64,000 nt of DNA from G963555815 sp965249615 [NCBI: bacterium] (GCA_965249615.1 CBDFMI010000005.1:558001-622000); one strand, 5' to 3'; counted from the stretch's first letter, positions 40,335 through 53,200 are shown. Program-made: numbers and translations. Notes: generated by a model from the letters alone, not told the origin.

Positions 40335-41033
40335 ATGGCCGTCGAGCGAAATCACTATCAGCGAATCCCCCCGGGGCCTCTGTTTGGCTTATGGTCCTGG
40401 CGCTATCTCGACCTCCTGAAGATGATAGGCCTCAGGCTGAACCCGCGGATCCATGGCTTCTATACAAAGTTTCCCACCATTCTCCCCCCCGGCTCCAAAT
40501 TTCCAGAGGTCAACCTGGAGACGGTGGACGGAGGGAGGATCAACACAAAAACGCTTCAAGGGAAAAAGCACTTCGTCCTCGTCACCGGGGCCCTCACCTG
40601 ACCTCCGACCCGGAGGCAGTTGCCTCTCATGGAGGAGCTGGCAAAAAAATATCAGGACCGAGATGTGGAGATCTTCCTCATGTATGTCCGGGAGCCCCAT
40701 GCGAAAGAGCGGGGCTTTCGCCAGTACCGAAAACACGAGAGTTATGACCACAAGATGGGGTACGCAAGGCTCCTGGTGAAAAAGCACAGCCTCGTCATCC
40801 CCTGCCTGGTGGATAGCTTTGATGAAAAGTTGCACCAGCTTCTTGGAAACCTTCCGAACCTTGTTTATGTGGTGGATAAGAACGGGGAGATCTTCTACAA
40901 AAGCACTTGGACAGACGCGGACGCCATTGACGAGGTTCTGGCTGAGCTGGTGTCGGCGGAAGACCCGTCGCGCCCCGTCCAAAAGACGATGGACAGCCGC
41001 CGCGTGCCGGGCCGGATCCCCGTTGAGGTGTAG
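40335..41033 (+). CDS. Selenocysteine-containing deiodinase-like thioredoxin-fold protein
   Basis: A 232-residue protein whose frame contains a single TGA at 40599-40601 (codon 89) in V-T-G-A-L-T-[TGA]-P-P-T-R. This aligns with the S-C-T-U-P-x active-site loop of iodothyronine deiodinases and their bacterial redoxin relatives. After it, L-M-E-E-L-A-K-K-Y-Q-D-R-D-V-E-I-F and Y-V-R-E-P-H-A complete the deiodinase-type thioredoxin fold; H in E-P-H-A matches the conserved deiodinase E-x-H-A motif. GTGAGGGGA precedes the ATG. No signal peptide. Likely a peroxide/thiol redox enzyme, not hormone-related. The Grx-TrxR fusion 1.2 kb away is an obvious candidate reductant. Confidence 0.88.
40613..40626 (+). 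promoter_or_regulatory. Predicted bacterial SECIS hairpin of the deiodinase-like gene
   Basis: GAGGC (40613-40617) pairs with GCCTC (40622-40626) around the loop AGTT, which begins 17 bases after the TGA and has G as its second base. This fits the bacterial SECIS pattern. An alternative perfect stem CCTCCG/CGGAGG (40602-40616) directly after the TGA competes with it. Confidence 0.6.
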
Positions 41034-41169
41034 GTCCGGGGTGAGCGGCCTTCCCACACCAGCCGCCACAGAAAGTTCTTGTCTGAACGTTTTACGGGTA
41101 GTACCATTGGACCCCTCAATGGATACTGCGAAAGGGGCACAACGGATCCTTCCTTACGGGAGAACATCG

Positions 41170-42348
41170 ATGATCCTCGCCAGGACATCTCTTCTCGCCC
41201 TCTTTTTCCCTTTTCTCCTCGTCCTCCCAGCCGAGGGGGTTCGGCAGGTCTCTGCTGTCTTTTTTGAGAGCCAAGCCGGGCCCGAACACGGTGCGCAGGA
41301 CCAACGGAGAGGGCTCGACCCGGAATTTCTTTCCTTCTTCGGCCCCTCTGACGAAGAGAAGGGCGCCCTCCTGGGAAAGGCACTCGAGGCTCACAACAAC
41401 CAGCTTTGGGATGAGGCCGTCTCTCTCTACCGCCAGGTCATTGCCCTCGACTCGGACGATGCCGAGGCCTGGCAAGGGCTTGGGATCGCACTTCGACACC
41501 AGGAAACATGGGGCGAGGCAGTGGACGCCGGGAAGCAGGCCCTTGCCCTTTTCACGACGCGCGGAGACGACAAGGGGAGAGGGGAGGTCCTCTACAACCT
41601 CGGCAACATCTCTGAGGATCGCGGGCACTATGACCAAGCCGAGAGGCTCTACCGGGAGGGTCTGGATGTTCAAAGGGAAGTTGGCGACGAGGCCGGCGTC
41701 GCAGAGACGCTGAACAACCTGGGAATCCTCGCTGGGATCCAGGAGCGCTATGTCGAGGCCGAAACGCTCTTCCAGGAGAAGCTTGAGATCCAGAGGAAAC
41801 TCGGCGACGAGGCCGGCATCGCAGAGACGGTGTACAACCTGGGAGTGGTCGCCGAGAGGGAAGCACGCTACGACAAGGCCGAAGCGTTCTACCGGGAGGG
41901 CCTGGAGATTGAAAGGAAGCTTGGCGATGAGGTCGGCATGGCGACGACGCTGAACAACCTCGGCGATGTGGTCGCGAGACAAGAACAGTACGAAGAGGCC
42001 AATGGGTTCTTTCAGGAGAGCCTGGAGATTCAAAGGAAACTGGGAGATGAGTCAGGGCTCGTCGTGACGCTGTTCAACCTGGGAGTCGTGGCCGAGAACC
42101 GCGAGCAGAATGAAGAGGCCAGGGAGTTCTACCAGGAGGCTTTAGAGATCAGCAGGAGGCTCGGCGATGAAGCCCTCCTCGGGCAGACTCTCTTTTCCCT
42201 CGCCCTCCTCGCTCAGACTGAGGGCTTCAGGGATGAGGCCGTCGAACACGCTCGAGAGGCCCATCAGATATTCCGCAGGACACGGAGCCCATTAGTAGAG
42301 AGAACCCGAAACTTCCTGCAAATCCTTGGCGACCCCGTCGGTCAGTAG
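41170..42348 (+). CDS. Exported TPR-repeat protein, long paralogue
   Basis: A 392-residue protein with a signal peptide (hydrophobic core L-L-A-L-F-F-P-F-L-L-V-L, then P-A-E-G). The body consists of at least six 40-residue TPR units with very similar sequence (A-E-x-F-Y-R-E-G-L-E-I-x-R-K-L-G-D-E); at DNA level these form 120-base imperfect tandem repeats between about 41600 and 42200. Paralogous to the protein at 35110-35964. The ATG at 41170 is chosen because it opens the signal peptide; upstream frame overlaps the selenoprotein. Function unknown, probably periplasmic scaffolding. Confidence 0.82.
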   Translation: MILARTSLLALFFPFLLVLPAEGVRQVSAVFFESQAGPEHGAQDQRRGLDPEFLSFFGPSDEEKGALLGKALEAHNNQLWDEAVSLYRQVIALDSDDAEAWQGLGIALRHQETWGEAVDAGKQALALFTTRGDDKGRGEVLYNLGNISEDRGHYDQAERLYREGLDVQREVGDEAGVAETLNNLGILAGIQERYVEAETLFQEKLEIQRKLGDEAGIAETVYNLGVVAEREARYDKAEAFYREGLEIERKLGDEVGMATTLNNLGDVVARQEQYEEANGFFQESLEIQRKLGDESGLVVTLFNLGVVAENREQNEEAREFYQEALEISRRLGDEALLGQTLFSLALLAQTEGFRDEAVEHAREAHQIFRRTRSPLVERTRNFLQILGDPVGQ

Positions 42349-42352
42349 GTCT

Positions 42353-43153
42353 TCATTCGTCCAGATCGAGGCCCGCACCTCGCCCGGCCGCCTGTTTTGC
42401 CTCCTCCCAAAGGGCGTCAAGCGTCGCCCCATCCGCCTGCGAGGGTGTGAGACCTCTTCTCGACAGAGAGGACTCGATATACCGAAAGCGTTCCATGAAC
42501 TTTGAGGTGGAAAGCCGGAGGGAGGCCTCGGCGTCGATGCCAAGGTGACGGGCTGCGCTCACCAGGGCGAATAAGAGATCCCCAAACTCCCGCTCCATCT
42601 TTTCCTGATCCCCAGATTGCCTCGCCTGCTCGAACTCCTTAAACTCCTCCTGGACCTTTTCAAGGGCCCCTTGCGCCGCCTCCCAATCCAGCCCCACGCG
42701 CCCCGCCTTGGTCTGAACCCGCTGGGCCTTCAAGAGGGCTGGAAGGGCGGGGGGGACTCCGTCCAGGACCGACCGTCCCCCCTCTTCGCTCTGCTTGATG
42801 GCCTCCCAGTTTTTGAGGACCTTCTCCGGCATCTCCGCCAGGACATCTCCGAAGACGTGGGGGTGCCTCCTGACCAGCTTCTCGTGGACCTCCCCGATGA
42901 CCTCCCAAATGTTATAACGGCCTTCCTCAGCGGCGATCTGGGCGTGAAAGACGATCTGGAGGAGAAGATCTCCCAACTCCTCCCTCACCTTTTCGTCCGC
43001 CCCTGCCTCGATCGCCTCGATGACCTCGTAGGCCTCCTCGATGAGATAAGGTTTCAGGGAATCGGGCGTCTGTTCCCGGTCCCAGGGACATCCCCCTTCC
43101 CCCCTCAGACGGGCCATGATCTGAACCAGGTCTTCAAAGGATCGCTCAGGCAT
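42353..43153 (-). CDS. mazG: Nucleoside triphosphate pyrophosphohydrolase MazG
   Basis: House-cleaning NTP pyrophosphatase. The 266 residues contain two MazG domains: the first with G-G-C-P-W-D-R-E-Q-T and E-E-A-Y-E-V-x-E-A-I plus E-E-L-G-D-L-L-L-Q-I-V-F-H; the second with K-V-x-E-E-x-x-E and E-F-G-D-L-L-F-A-L-V-x-x-A-R. Convergent with the TPR gene, four bases between stops, and divergent from mutL. Confidence 0.95.
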   Translation of the reverse strand: MPERSFEDLVQIMARLRGEGGCPWDREQTPDSLKPYLIEEAYEVIEAIEAGADEKVREELGDLLLQIVFHAQIAAEEGRYNIWEVIGEVHEKLVRRHPHVFGDVLAEMPEKVLKNWEAIKQSEEGGRSVLDGVPPALPALLKAQRVQTKAGRVGLDWEAAQGALEKVQEEFKEFEQARQSGDQEKMEREFGDLLFALVSAARHLGIDAEASLRLSTSKFMERFRYIESSLSRRGLTPSQADGATLDALWEEAKQAAGRGAGLDLDE

Positions 43154-43215
43154 TCTTTTTCGCTTTATTTTCGTTAAACGCGGGGTATATTGCCCCTAAA
43201 TAGAAAAGTCCCCTT

Positions 43216-43243
43216 ATTATAGATGCACGGCGACGCCTCGCAA
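43216..43243 (-). promoter_or_regulatory. Predicted sigma70 promoter for mazG
   Basis: On the minus strand TTGCGA (43238-43243), a 16-base spacer and a perfect TATAAT (43216-43221) lie about 60 bases upstream of the mazG start. Confidence 0.5.
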
Positions 43244-43398
43244 GGGGAAAAGTGCCCCTCCCCTAAAACCCGACATTTTGTAGCGGCAGATAAAAAAAAC
43301 ACTAGGGGTAGTATTTTTTCTCTTGACAGCCCCTTTTCCCTGGGAGTAAAGAAGGGACACTTTCCATCTCGTTTGAAGAGCTGTCTTCGGAGAAACTC

Positions 43399-45155
43399 AT
43401 GGAGCCGAAGATCCAGGTCCTTCCTCCTATCCTGGCCGACCAAATTGCGGCGGGAGAGGTTATCGAGCGCCCGTCCTCGGTCGTGAAGGAGCTTCTTGAA
43501 AACGCCCTCGACGCCGGGGCCAGGTCCATTGAGGTCCAGATCAAAGGGGCCGGTCGGAGTCTCATCCGGGTCCTCGATGACGGAGAGGGGATGAGTCCTG
43601 AGGACGCAAGGCGGGCCTTTCTTCGCCACGCGACCAGCAAGATCGAACGTGCGGAAGATCTCAGGGCCATCCGAACGCTCGGCTTTCGGGGTGAGGCCCT
43701 GCCGAGCATCGCCGCCGTATCCCGAGTCACACTCATCACGCGCCCAAGGGGAGGAGGTCCCGAGGGAACGCGCGTCCTGATCGAAGGCGGCAAGGTGAGA
43801 GACGTCTCACCGGCTTCGTCTCCTGAGGGGACGTCCGTTGAGGTTCGGGATCTCTTTTTCAATACGCCGGCGCGTCTCAAATTTTTAAAAAGCCCGGGGA
43901 CCGAAATCTCGCGGATCGTCGAGGCAACCACTCAGGCGGCCCTCGCAGCTCACGGCCTTCGCCTGAAGCTGACCCATGAGGCAAGGACCCTCATTGACCT
44001 CCCCCCCGCAAGGGACCGGGCAGAAAGGGTCCGAGGGCTCCTCTCAGGAACAGAAGCGAAGGAGCTTTTTTCCCTCCCTCTCTTTGAGGAAGGACCCATC
44101 AGGGTCGAGGGCTTTTGTTCGCCCCCTCCCCTGACCCGGACTTCCAGGTCCTGCCAGCACGTCCTCGTCAACGGCCGCTATGTCAGGGACCGGGTCATCC
44201 TGAACGCCCTCTCCGAGGCCTATCGAAACCTGTTGCCCGCCGGAAGGCATCCCCTCGCTTTTCTCTTCATCGAGATGGCGCCGGACGCCCTCGACGTGAA
44301 CGTCCATCCGGCAAAGGCCGAGGTGCGCTTTCAAGATGGGAGACAGGTGTTCTCGGCAGTGAGGAAGGGAGTCCTGGAGGGCCTGGTCCGGGCCGGGGCC
44401 TCCCCCGCTCTAGAAACGCCAAAGGGACCCGTTTATTCTTTGAAGGGTCATAGAATGCCCGCGCCGTCCCCGGCGAGATGGTCTCTCCCCACCCGCCCCC
44501 TGGGAAGGGCAGTGGCGCTGGCGCCAAAGGAGGCGCCTGATGAGCCCCTTCCCCTCCTTGCGCCTGGGACGCCAAAGAGCCTCCTCTCGGAGGGCCGCGT
44601 CCTGGGCCAGCTCCACACCACCTACATCCTCTTGGAGCACGCCCGTGGGATGATGCTCGTGGATCAGCACGCGGCCCATGAGCGGCTCCTCTTCGCCCGC
44701 CTGAAGGACAAGATTGAAAAAGGAAAGATCGAGGGCCAGGGCCTCCTCCTTTCCCTCCCCATTGATTTCTCTCCGGAAGATGCCGAAGTCCTCTCCGAGC
44801 GCTTGGAGGATCTCAAGGCCCTGGGATTTCATCTCGAACCCTTTGGGCCAAGGAGCTTCCTTCTGAGAGAGGTCCCCGCCCTTCTCGCCCACGAAGACCC
44901 GGAATCGCTCCTTCGGGACCTTCTGCCCAGTCTGAAGGAGGGAAGAAACAAGAAACTCTCTGAGCTCGGGGAAGGCCTGCTTGAACAGATGTCCTGCCGG
45001 GGGGCCCTCAAGGCGGGAAAGACTCTTAACCGTGAGGAGATGGAGCATCTCATCTCTGAGTGCCTCGAGCTGGACCTCCTCTTTGCCTGCCCTCATGGGC
45101 GGCCCATCACCCTCCTTCTCCCAAAGGAAGAGGTGGAGCGGAGGTTTTTGAGGCG

Positions 45156-45159
<4 letters not shown>
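43399..45159 (+). CDS. mutL: DNA mismatch repair protein MutL
   Basis: GHKL ATPase coordinating MutS with downstream repair. The 586 residues show Q-I-A-A-G-E-V-I-E-R-P, E-L-L-E-N-A-L-D-A-G-A (ATP site), D-D-G-E-G-M, T-L-G-F-R-G-E-A-L-P-S-I and F-N-T-P-A-R. After a proline-rich linker the C-terminal domain has D-Q-H-A-A-H-E-R. I do not see a clear DQHA(X)2E(X)4E endonuclease motif completed, so nicking ability is uncertain; a neighbouring Dam methylase may instead provide strand discrimination. Its TGA overlaps the dam ATG. Confidence 0.96.
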
Positions 45160-47475
<2,316 letters not shown>

Positions 47476-47524
47476 AGTCCATTTAGGCCGGGCTTCGCGC
47501 CCTTTACGTATGAAAAGAGGAAAG

Positions 47525-49090
47525 ATGGCCTCAAAGGTCCTCATCCTCGATTTTGGCTCTCAGTACACCCAGCTCATCGCCAGGCGGGTGCGGGAGCAAA
47601 AAGTCTACTGCGAGATCGTGCCCTGCACGGCATCTCTCGAAAAGATCCGGGCCTTTGAGCCGGGGGGCCTCATCCTTTCAGGGGGTCCCTGGAGCGTCTA
47701 TGGGTCAGACGCCCCCAAAGTCCCGAAGGCCGTGTTGGAGCTCGGAGTCCCGGTCCTTGGGATCTGCTACGGCCTCCAGTTTATGGCCCACCATCTGGGC
47801 GGAAAGGTCCGCCCACAGGCGAGACGGGAGTACGGACACGCGGGGCTCGAGATATTGGACTCCTCAGACCTCTTCCAGGGCTTTGCGGGCGAGATCCCCG
47901 TCTGGATGAGCCACGGGGACGCCATCGAGGAGTGTCCGCCCGGGTTTCAGCCCATCGGGCGGACCGAGAACTCCCCTGTGGCCGCGATGAGGAACGGGGG
48001 CCGAAAACTTTTTGGCATCCAGTTCCACCCCGAAGTGGTCCACACACCAAAAGGCCGGGAGGTGCTGAGCAATTTCCTGTTTGAGATCTGCGGCATCGCC
48101 CCTGAGTGGACCATGGCTTCCTTCGTCGAGACCTCCGTCCGGACCATCCGCGAACAGGTCGGTAAGGAGGGGGTACTGCTCGGGCTTTCAGGGGGTGTCG
48201 ATAGCGCTGTCGCCGCGGCCCTCCTCCAGCGGGCCATTGGGGATCAACTGACCTGCATCTTTGTGGACAACGGCCTCCTGCGAAAGGGGGAGGCACAGGA
48301 AGTGTTGGATTTCTTCCAAGACCATATGAAGCTTCGGCTTCGCTTTCGAGAGGCCGGCCAAGAATTTTTAGCGGCCCTTCGGGGGGTGACCGACCCCGAG
48401 GAGAAGCGACGGAGAATCGGTCGGCTCTTTATCGAGATCTTCGAATTGGAGGCCGAGGGTGCCGAGCGCGAAAGCGCAAGAAGGCCCTGCCCTGCGCCGG
48501 TCACCTACCTCTCCCAGGGGACCCTCTACCCCGACGTCATTGAGAGCGTCTCCTTCAAAGGCCCCTCGGCCACCATTAAAACTCACCACAACGTGGGGGG
48601 GCTCCCGGAGAAAATGAAGTTGAAACTCCTGGAGCCCCTTCGAGAACTCTTCAAGGATGAGGTGAGGAAGCTCGGCCAAGAGCTGGGACTCCCCAGAGAG
48701 GTCCTCATCCGTCACCCCTTCCCGGGCCCAGGGCTCGCCGTGCGCATCCTCGGGGAGGTGACGGAGGGGGCCCTCCAGATCCTCCGCGAGGCGGACGCCA
48801 TCTTCATGGAGGAGATAAAACGGGCGGGTCTCTACGAAGAGATCTGGCAGGCCTTCGCCGTTCTCCTTCCCGTCCGGACGGTCGGCGTCATGGGGGACCA
48901 GCGGACCTACGAGCACGCCGTCGCCCTCCGGGCCATCACGAGCCAAGACGGGATGACGGCCGACTGGGTGAAACTCCCCGGGGACCGCCTGGGGATCATC
49001 TCGGCCCGCATCATCAACGAGGTGAAAGGCGTGAACCGGGTCGTCTATGATATCTCCTCAAAGCCCCCCGCCACGATTGAGTGGGAATAA
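47525..49090 (+). CDS. guaA: GMP synthase (glutamine-hydrolysing)
   Basis: Aminates XMP to GMP. The 521 residues comprise a class I glutamine amidotransferase (G-G-P-W-S-V-Y, nucleophile in [12 protein letters not shown]) and the ATP-pyrophosphatase domain ([12 protein letters not shown]), ending with the dimerisation domain [26 protein letters not shown] precedes the ATG at 47525; upstream starts have no SD. Confidence 0.97.
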   Translation: MASKVLILDFGSQYTQLIARRVREQKVYCEIVPCTASLEKIRAFEPGGLILSGGPWSVYGSDAPKVPKAVLELGVPVLGICYGLQFMAHHLGGKVRPQARREYGHAGLEILDSSDLFQGFAGEIPVWMSHGDAIEECPPGFQPIGRTENSPVAAMRNGGRKLFGIQFHPEVVHTPKGREVLSNFLFEICGIAPEWTMASFVETSVRTIREQVGKEGVLLGLSGGVDSAVAAALLQRAIGDQLTCIFVDNGLLRKGEAQEVLDFFQDHMKLRLRFREAGQEFLAALRGVTDPEEKRRRIGRLFIEIFELEAEGAERESARRPCPAPVTYLSQGTLYPDVIESVSFKGPSATIKTHHNVGGLPEKMKLKLLEPLRELFKDEVRKLGQELGLPREVLIRHPFPGPGLAVRILGEVTEGALQILREADAIFMEEIKRAGLYEEIWQAFAVLLPVRTVGVMGDQRTYEHAVALRAITSQDGMTADWVKLPGDRLGIISARIINEVKGVNRVVYDISSKPPATIEWE

Positions 49091-49115
49091 TTGTTTATTT
49101 TCAATAGGTTCAGAA

Positions 49116-49817
49116 ATGAAAATTATTTCGTATGCCGAACTAGTCATAAATGAAAATGGCAAACAGATTCAAAAGGGGATGAATTTTGGTATTCAAAAAT
49201 CGCACTCAATTGTTCTCATGTCCACTGAAAAGAATGCACCATATAATGATGAAATTTTTGATGATGGGGTAATAGAATACGAGGGACACGATGTTCCTAA
49301 AAACATAACTTCTGACAAAAAGTCGGTCGACCAACCAATGTTTAATAAATCAGGAACACCGACTGAAAATGGCAAGCTCTATGCCGCTGCAATGAACTAC
49401 AAAAAAGGAAAAAGAGAAGCGGCAAAAATCACAGTGTACAGAAGAATTAGATCTGGGGTCTGGGTAGATATGGGTTTTTACAACCTAGTTGATTCTCACA
49501 TAAAATCTCACGGCAAAAGAAAAGTGTTCAAATTTTTTCTTAAACCCACCTTTGATGATGTTGGTAAGGATGTAGATTACATTGACCTCTTGCACAACAG
49601 AGCAATTCCTGGCGATGTCCAAAGAGCAATTCCTGGCGATGTCCAAAGGGAAGTATATGAAAGAGATAAAGGAAAATGCGTAAACTGTGGTTCATCTGAA
49701 AACCTTCACTTTGACCATCTTTTGCCTTTCTCTCAAGGTGGGTCTTCTAAAACTGCTTCTAATATTCAGTTGCTTTGCGCAAAGCATAACTTACAGAAAG
49801 GAGTAAGGTTTGTTTGA
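49116..49817 (+). CDS. HNH endonuclease with N-terminal SRA/YDG-like domain, probably acquired
   Basis: A 233-residue protein. The C-terminal HNH domain has C-V-N-C, the catalytic F-D-H-L-L-P-F, N in A-S-N-I-Q-L-L-C and C-x2-H-N, a zinc-bound HNH. The N-terminal 170 residues resemble SRA/YDG base-flipping domains in their pattern (Y-E-G-H-D-V, N-G-K-L-Y-A-A-A, I-T-V-Y-R-R, W-V-D-M-G-F-Y-N-L-V-D, F-K-F-F-L-K-P), as in McrA-type modification-dependent nucleases; this part is tentative. Codon use and base composition are strongly A+T-rich against both neighbours. A direct 24-base repeat duplicates A-I-P-G-D-V-Q-R in the linker. SD is weak. Confidence 0.8.
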   Translation: MKIISYAELVINENGKQIQKGMNFGIQKSHSIVLMSTEKNAPYNDEIFDDGVIEYEGHDVPKNITSDKKSVDQPMFNKSGTPTENGKLYAAAMNYKKGKREAAKITVYRRIRSGVWVDMGFYNLVDSHIKSHGKRKVFKFFLKPTFDDVGKDVDYIDLLHNRAIPGDVQRAIPGDVQREVYERDKGKCVNCGSSENLHFDHLLPFSQGGSSKTASNIQLLCAKHNLQKGVRFV

Positions 49818-49873
49818 AAATATCGCAAAAACAAGAGGTTACAGTAAATGGACAATTGAGTGGGAGTGAGGCC

Positions 49874-50176
49874 GTGTTGAAGAATGTCATCATGATCAAT
49901 CTGATCGAGGTAAAGGAGGAAATGGCGGAAGAATTCCTTGCCAGGTGGGATAAGGTCACTCAGTATATGCAAAAGCAACCAGGCTTCGTCCGAACCCAGC
50001 TTCACCGAAGGTTCGACGACCCCACCCGGTGGGTCAACGTGGCTGAGTTCACGTCCGTCCGGGCCATCAAGGCCGCCTTTGCCAACAAGGAGTTCGAGCT
50101 GATCTCTGGGGACTACCCCGGCCGTCGAGACATCGGCCTCTACGCCATCGTGCGCTCGACCCGAGCCACGAAGTAG
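49874..50176 (+). CDS. Antibiotic-biosynthesis-monooxygenase-like (ABM) domain protein
   Basis: About 100 residues with the dimeric ferredoxin-like ABM pattern: N-L-I-E-V-K-E-E-M-A-E-E-F-L-A-R-W, Q-P-G-F-V-R-T-Q-L-H-R and R-W-V-N-V-A-E-F. The start is uncertain: GTG at 49874, TTG at 49877 or ATG at 49892. A longer frame from 49814 would read through A+T-rich sequence belonging to the HNH gene and is unlikely. Function unknown; members include monooxygenases and stress proteins. Confidence 0.75.
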   Translation: MLKNVIMINLIEVKEEMAEEFLARWDKVTQYMQKQPGFVRTQLHRRFDDPTRWVNVAEFTSVRAIKAAFANKEFELISGDYPGRRDIGLYAIVRSTRATK

Positions 50177-50283
50177 AGGGGCTGACTTCCCGCGCTAAAA
50201 AGATCTAATCTAGATGTCATAGCGTAGCTCTTTAGAACTGCCCCAGAGAATTCGGTTGCTGGCGTGCCCCCTGAGGAAGTGCC

Positions 50284-53200
50284 ATGCCCCACTCCGATTT
50301 TGTCCACCTTCACCTCCACACCCAATACAGCCTTCTCGACGGGGCGATCCGGATTGAACCGCTCCTCCAAAGGGCCGAGGCCCTCCAGATGCCGGCCCTG
50401 GCCGTCACCGACCACGGAAACCTCTTCGGGGCCATCAAGTTCTACCGGGCGGCCAAGGCCCACGGGATCAAGCCCATCCTCGGCTGTGAGGTCTACATGG
50501 CCCAGGGGAGCCGCTTTGACCGCACCCCCCTGTCAGGGGACTCCGCCGTCGGCGTCAATCACCTCCTCTTACTGGTCAAGGACGAGACGGGCTATCAGAA
50601 CCTGATTCGGATCGTCGGAAAGAGCCACCTCGAGAGTTTCTACTACCGCCCGCGGGTGGACCGCGAGCTCCTGGAGCACCATGCCGAAGGCCTGATTGCA
50701 ACGAGCGCCTGCCTGAACGGCGAGATTCCCCAGCGCCTTCTCCAAGGGGACGAAGAAGGGGCTCGTCAGACCGCCCGCTACTACCGGGACCTCTTCCCCG
50801 ACCGCTTCTATATCGAGGTCCAGGACCACGGTATCTCGGAGCAGAAGAAGGTCGTGCCGGGGCTCATCAAGATTGCCCGGGAGCTGGAACTCCCCCTTCT
50901 GGCCTCGAACGACTGCCACTACCTGGAGGCCGGGGACGCCTCGGCCCACGAGACCCTCCTCTGCATCCAGACAGGAAAGACCCGCTCAGACCCGGCGCGC
51001 TGGAAGTTTGGATCCGATCAGCTCTATCTCAAATCTCCCGAGGAGATGAAGGCGCTCTGCAAGGAGTTTCCCGAGGCCTGGAAGAACACCCTTCGGGTGG
51101 CCGAGCGGTGCAACCTGGACATTCGATTCGGCGAAGGCCATCTCCCCCACTACGAGACCCCGGACGGGACCTCTCTCGACGAGTACCTCGCCCGGCGGGC
51201 ACAAAAAGGCCTCGAGGCGCGTCTTTCGACTGCGGGTCCGGCCCCCGGTCTCCCGCCGGAGTCCTACCCCAAGCGCCTGGATGAAGAGCTCCGGATGATC
51301 CGGGAGATGCACTACTCGGGCTATTTCCTCATCGTCTCGGACTTCATCGACTACGCCAAGGGGAAGGATATCCCCGTCGGCCCTGGCCGCGGTTCTTCCG
51401 CCGGGAGCCTCGTCGCCTACAGCCTGGGGGTCACCGACCTCGACCCCCTTCGCTACGGCCTCCTCTTCGAGCGTTTTCTGAACCCGGAGCGGGTCAGCAT
51501 GCCCGACATCGACATCGACTTCTGTATGGAGCGCCGGGAAGAGGTCATCCAGTACGTCACAGAGAAATACGGGCGGGAGAACGTGGCCCAGATCATCACC
51601 TTCGGAACCATGATGGCCAAGGGCGTTATCCGAGATGTGGGCCGGGCCATGGACGTTCCGTATGGCGAGGTGGACCGCATCGCGAAGCTTGTGCCGACGC
51701 GTCTGAACATTACGCTGGAGGAGGCCATTCAGGAGGAGCCCCGCCTCCGTGAACAGCGCGACCGAGAACCGAGGATCGCCGAGCTTCTGCAGACGGCCAA
51801 AACCCTTGAGGGGCTCTCGCGCCACTCCAGCACCCACGCCGCCGGCGTCGTCATCTCCCCCAGACCCCTCATCGAGACGGTTCCTCTGGCCAAGGGGACG
51901 AAGGGGGAGGCTCTGACCCAGTACGACATGCTGGACATCGAGGCCCTCGGGCTTCTGAAGATGGACTTCCTGGGCCTAAGAACTCTGACGGTCATCCGCC
52001 GGGCCGAGGAGCTCATTCGGACTCACGGGGGGCAGGCAGATTTTCAGATCGAAAATATCCCTCTCGATGACTCTGAAACCTTCCGCCTCTTCGGCGAGGC
52101 CAGGACCACCGGGGTCTTTCAGTGCGAGAGCCGGGGGGTCCGCGAGATCCTCAAGAGGCTTCGGCCCGAGCGCTTTGAGGACATCATCGCCGTCGTCGCC
52201 CTCTACCGCCCAGGGCCCCTTGGGAGCGGGATGGTGGAGGAGTTCATCAATCGAAAGCACGGCAAGGTGCCCACCGAATACGACCTCCCCCAGCTGGAGG
52301 ACATTCTTAAAGAGACCCACGGTGTCATCCTCTATCAGGAACAAGTGATGCAGATGGCCACCCTCGTCGCCGGCTTCAGCCCGGGCGCGGCCGACCTCCT
52401 TCGCCGGGCCATGGGAAAGAAGAAGCCTGAGGAGATGGCCCGCCAGCGCGAGAACTTTTTGCAGGGCTGCGCCGAGCGAAAGGTCCCCACTGAACGGGCC
52501 GAGCGCCTCTTTGAGCTCATGGCCCACTTTGCCGGCTACGGCTTCAACAAATCCCACAGCGCCGCCTACGCCCTCGTGGCCTACCGGACCGCTTACCTCA
52601 AGGCCCACTACCCACGAGAGTTCATGGCCTCCCTCCTCACGTGCGACATGGACAACACCGACAAGGTGATGAAGAACATCGGGGAGTGCCGCGAGATGGA
52701 TATCCCCGTCCTCCCCCCCGACATCAACCAGAGCGGAAAACAGTTCACTGTCGCCACTGAGGGGATCCGCTTTGGCCTCGCCGCCGTTAAAAACGTCGGC
52801 GAAGGGGCTGTGGACGAGATGATCAAGGCGAGGACCGAAAATCCCTTCTCTTCTCTTTTCAACTTCTGCGAGCGAGTGGACTCCCGTCAGGTCAACCGAA
52901 GGGTGGTGGAGTCTCTCGTCAAGTGCGGGGCCTTCGACTCGACCGGCGCAAAGCGCTCTCAGCTCATGGCCGTCCTCGACCAGGCCCTGGGAAGAGCGGG
53001 AAAGAGCCAGCAGGACCGAATGACGGGCCAAAAAAGCCTTTTTGGCGCGGACACCTCCGAGGGCGCGGTCGACCTCCCCCTTCCGTCCATCGAAGAATGG
53101 CCGGAGCGGGAGCTTTTAAGTCAGGAAAGGGAGGCCTTGGGCTTTTTTATCACGGGACACCCCCTCGACCGCTTTGAGCGCGACCTGAAACTCCTGACGG

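Noticed and set aside
41600-42200. 120-base tandem repeats
   Set aside because: They are TPR units in a single open frame, not a non-coding satellite or CRISPR.
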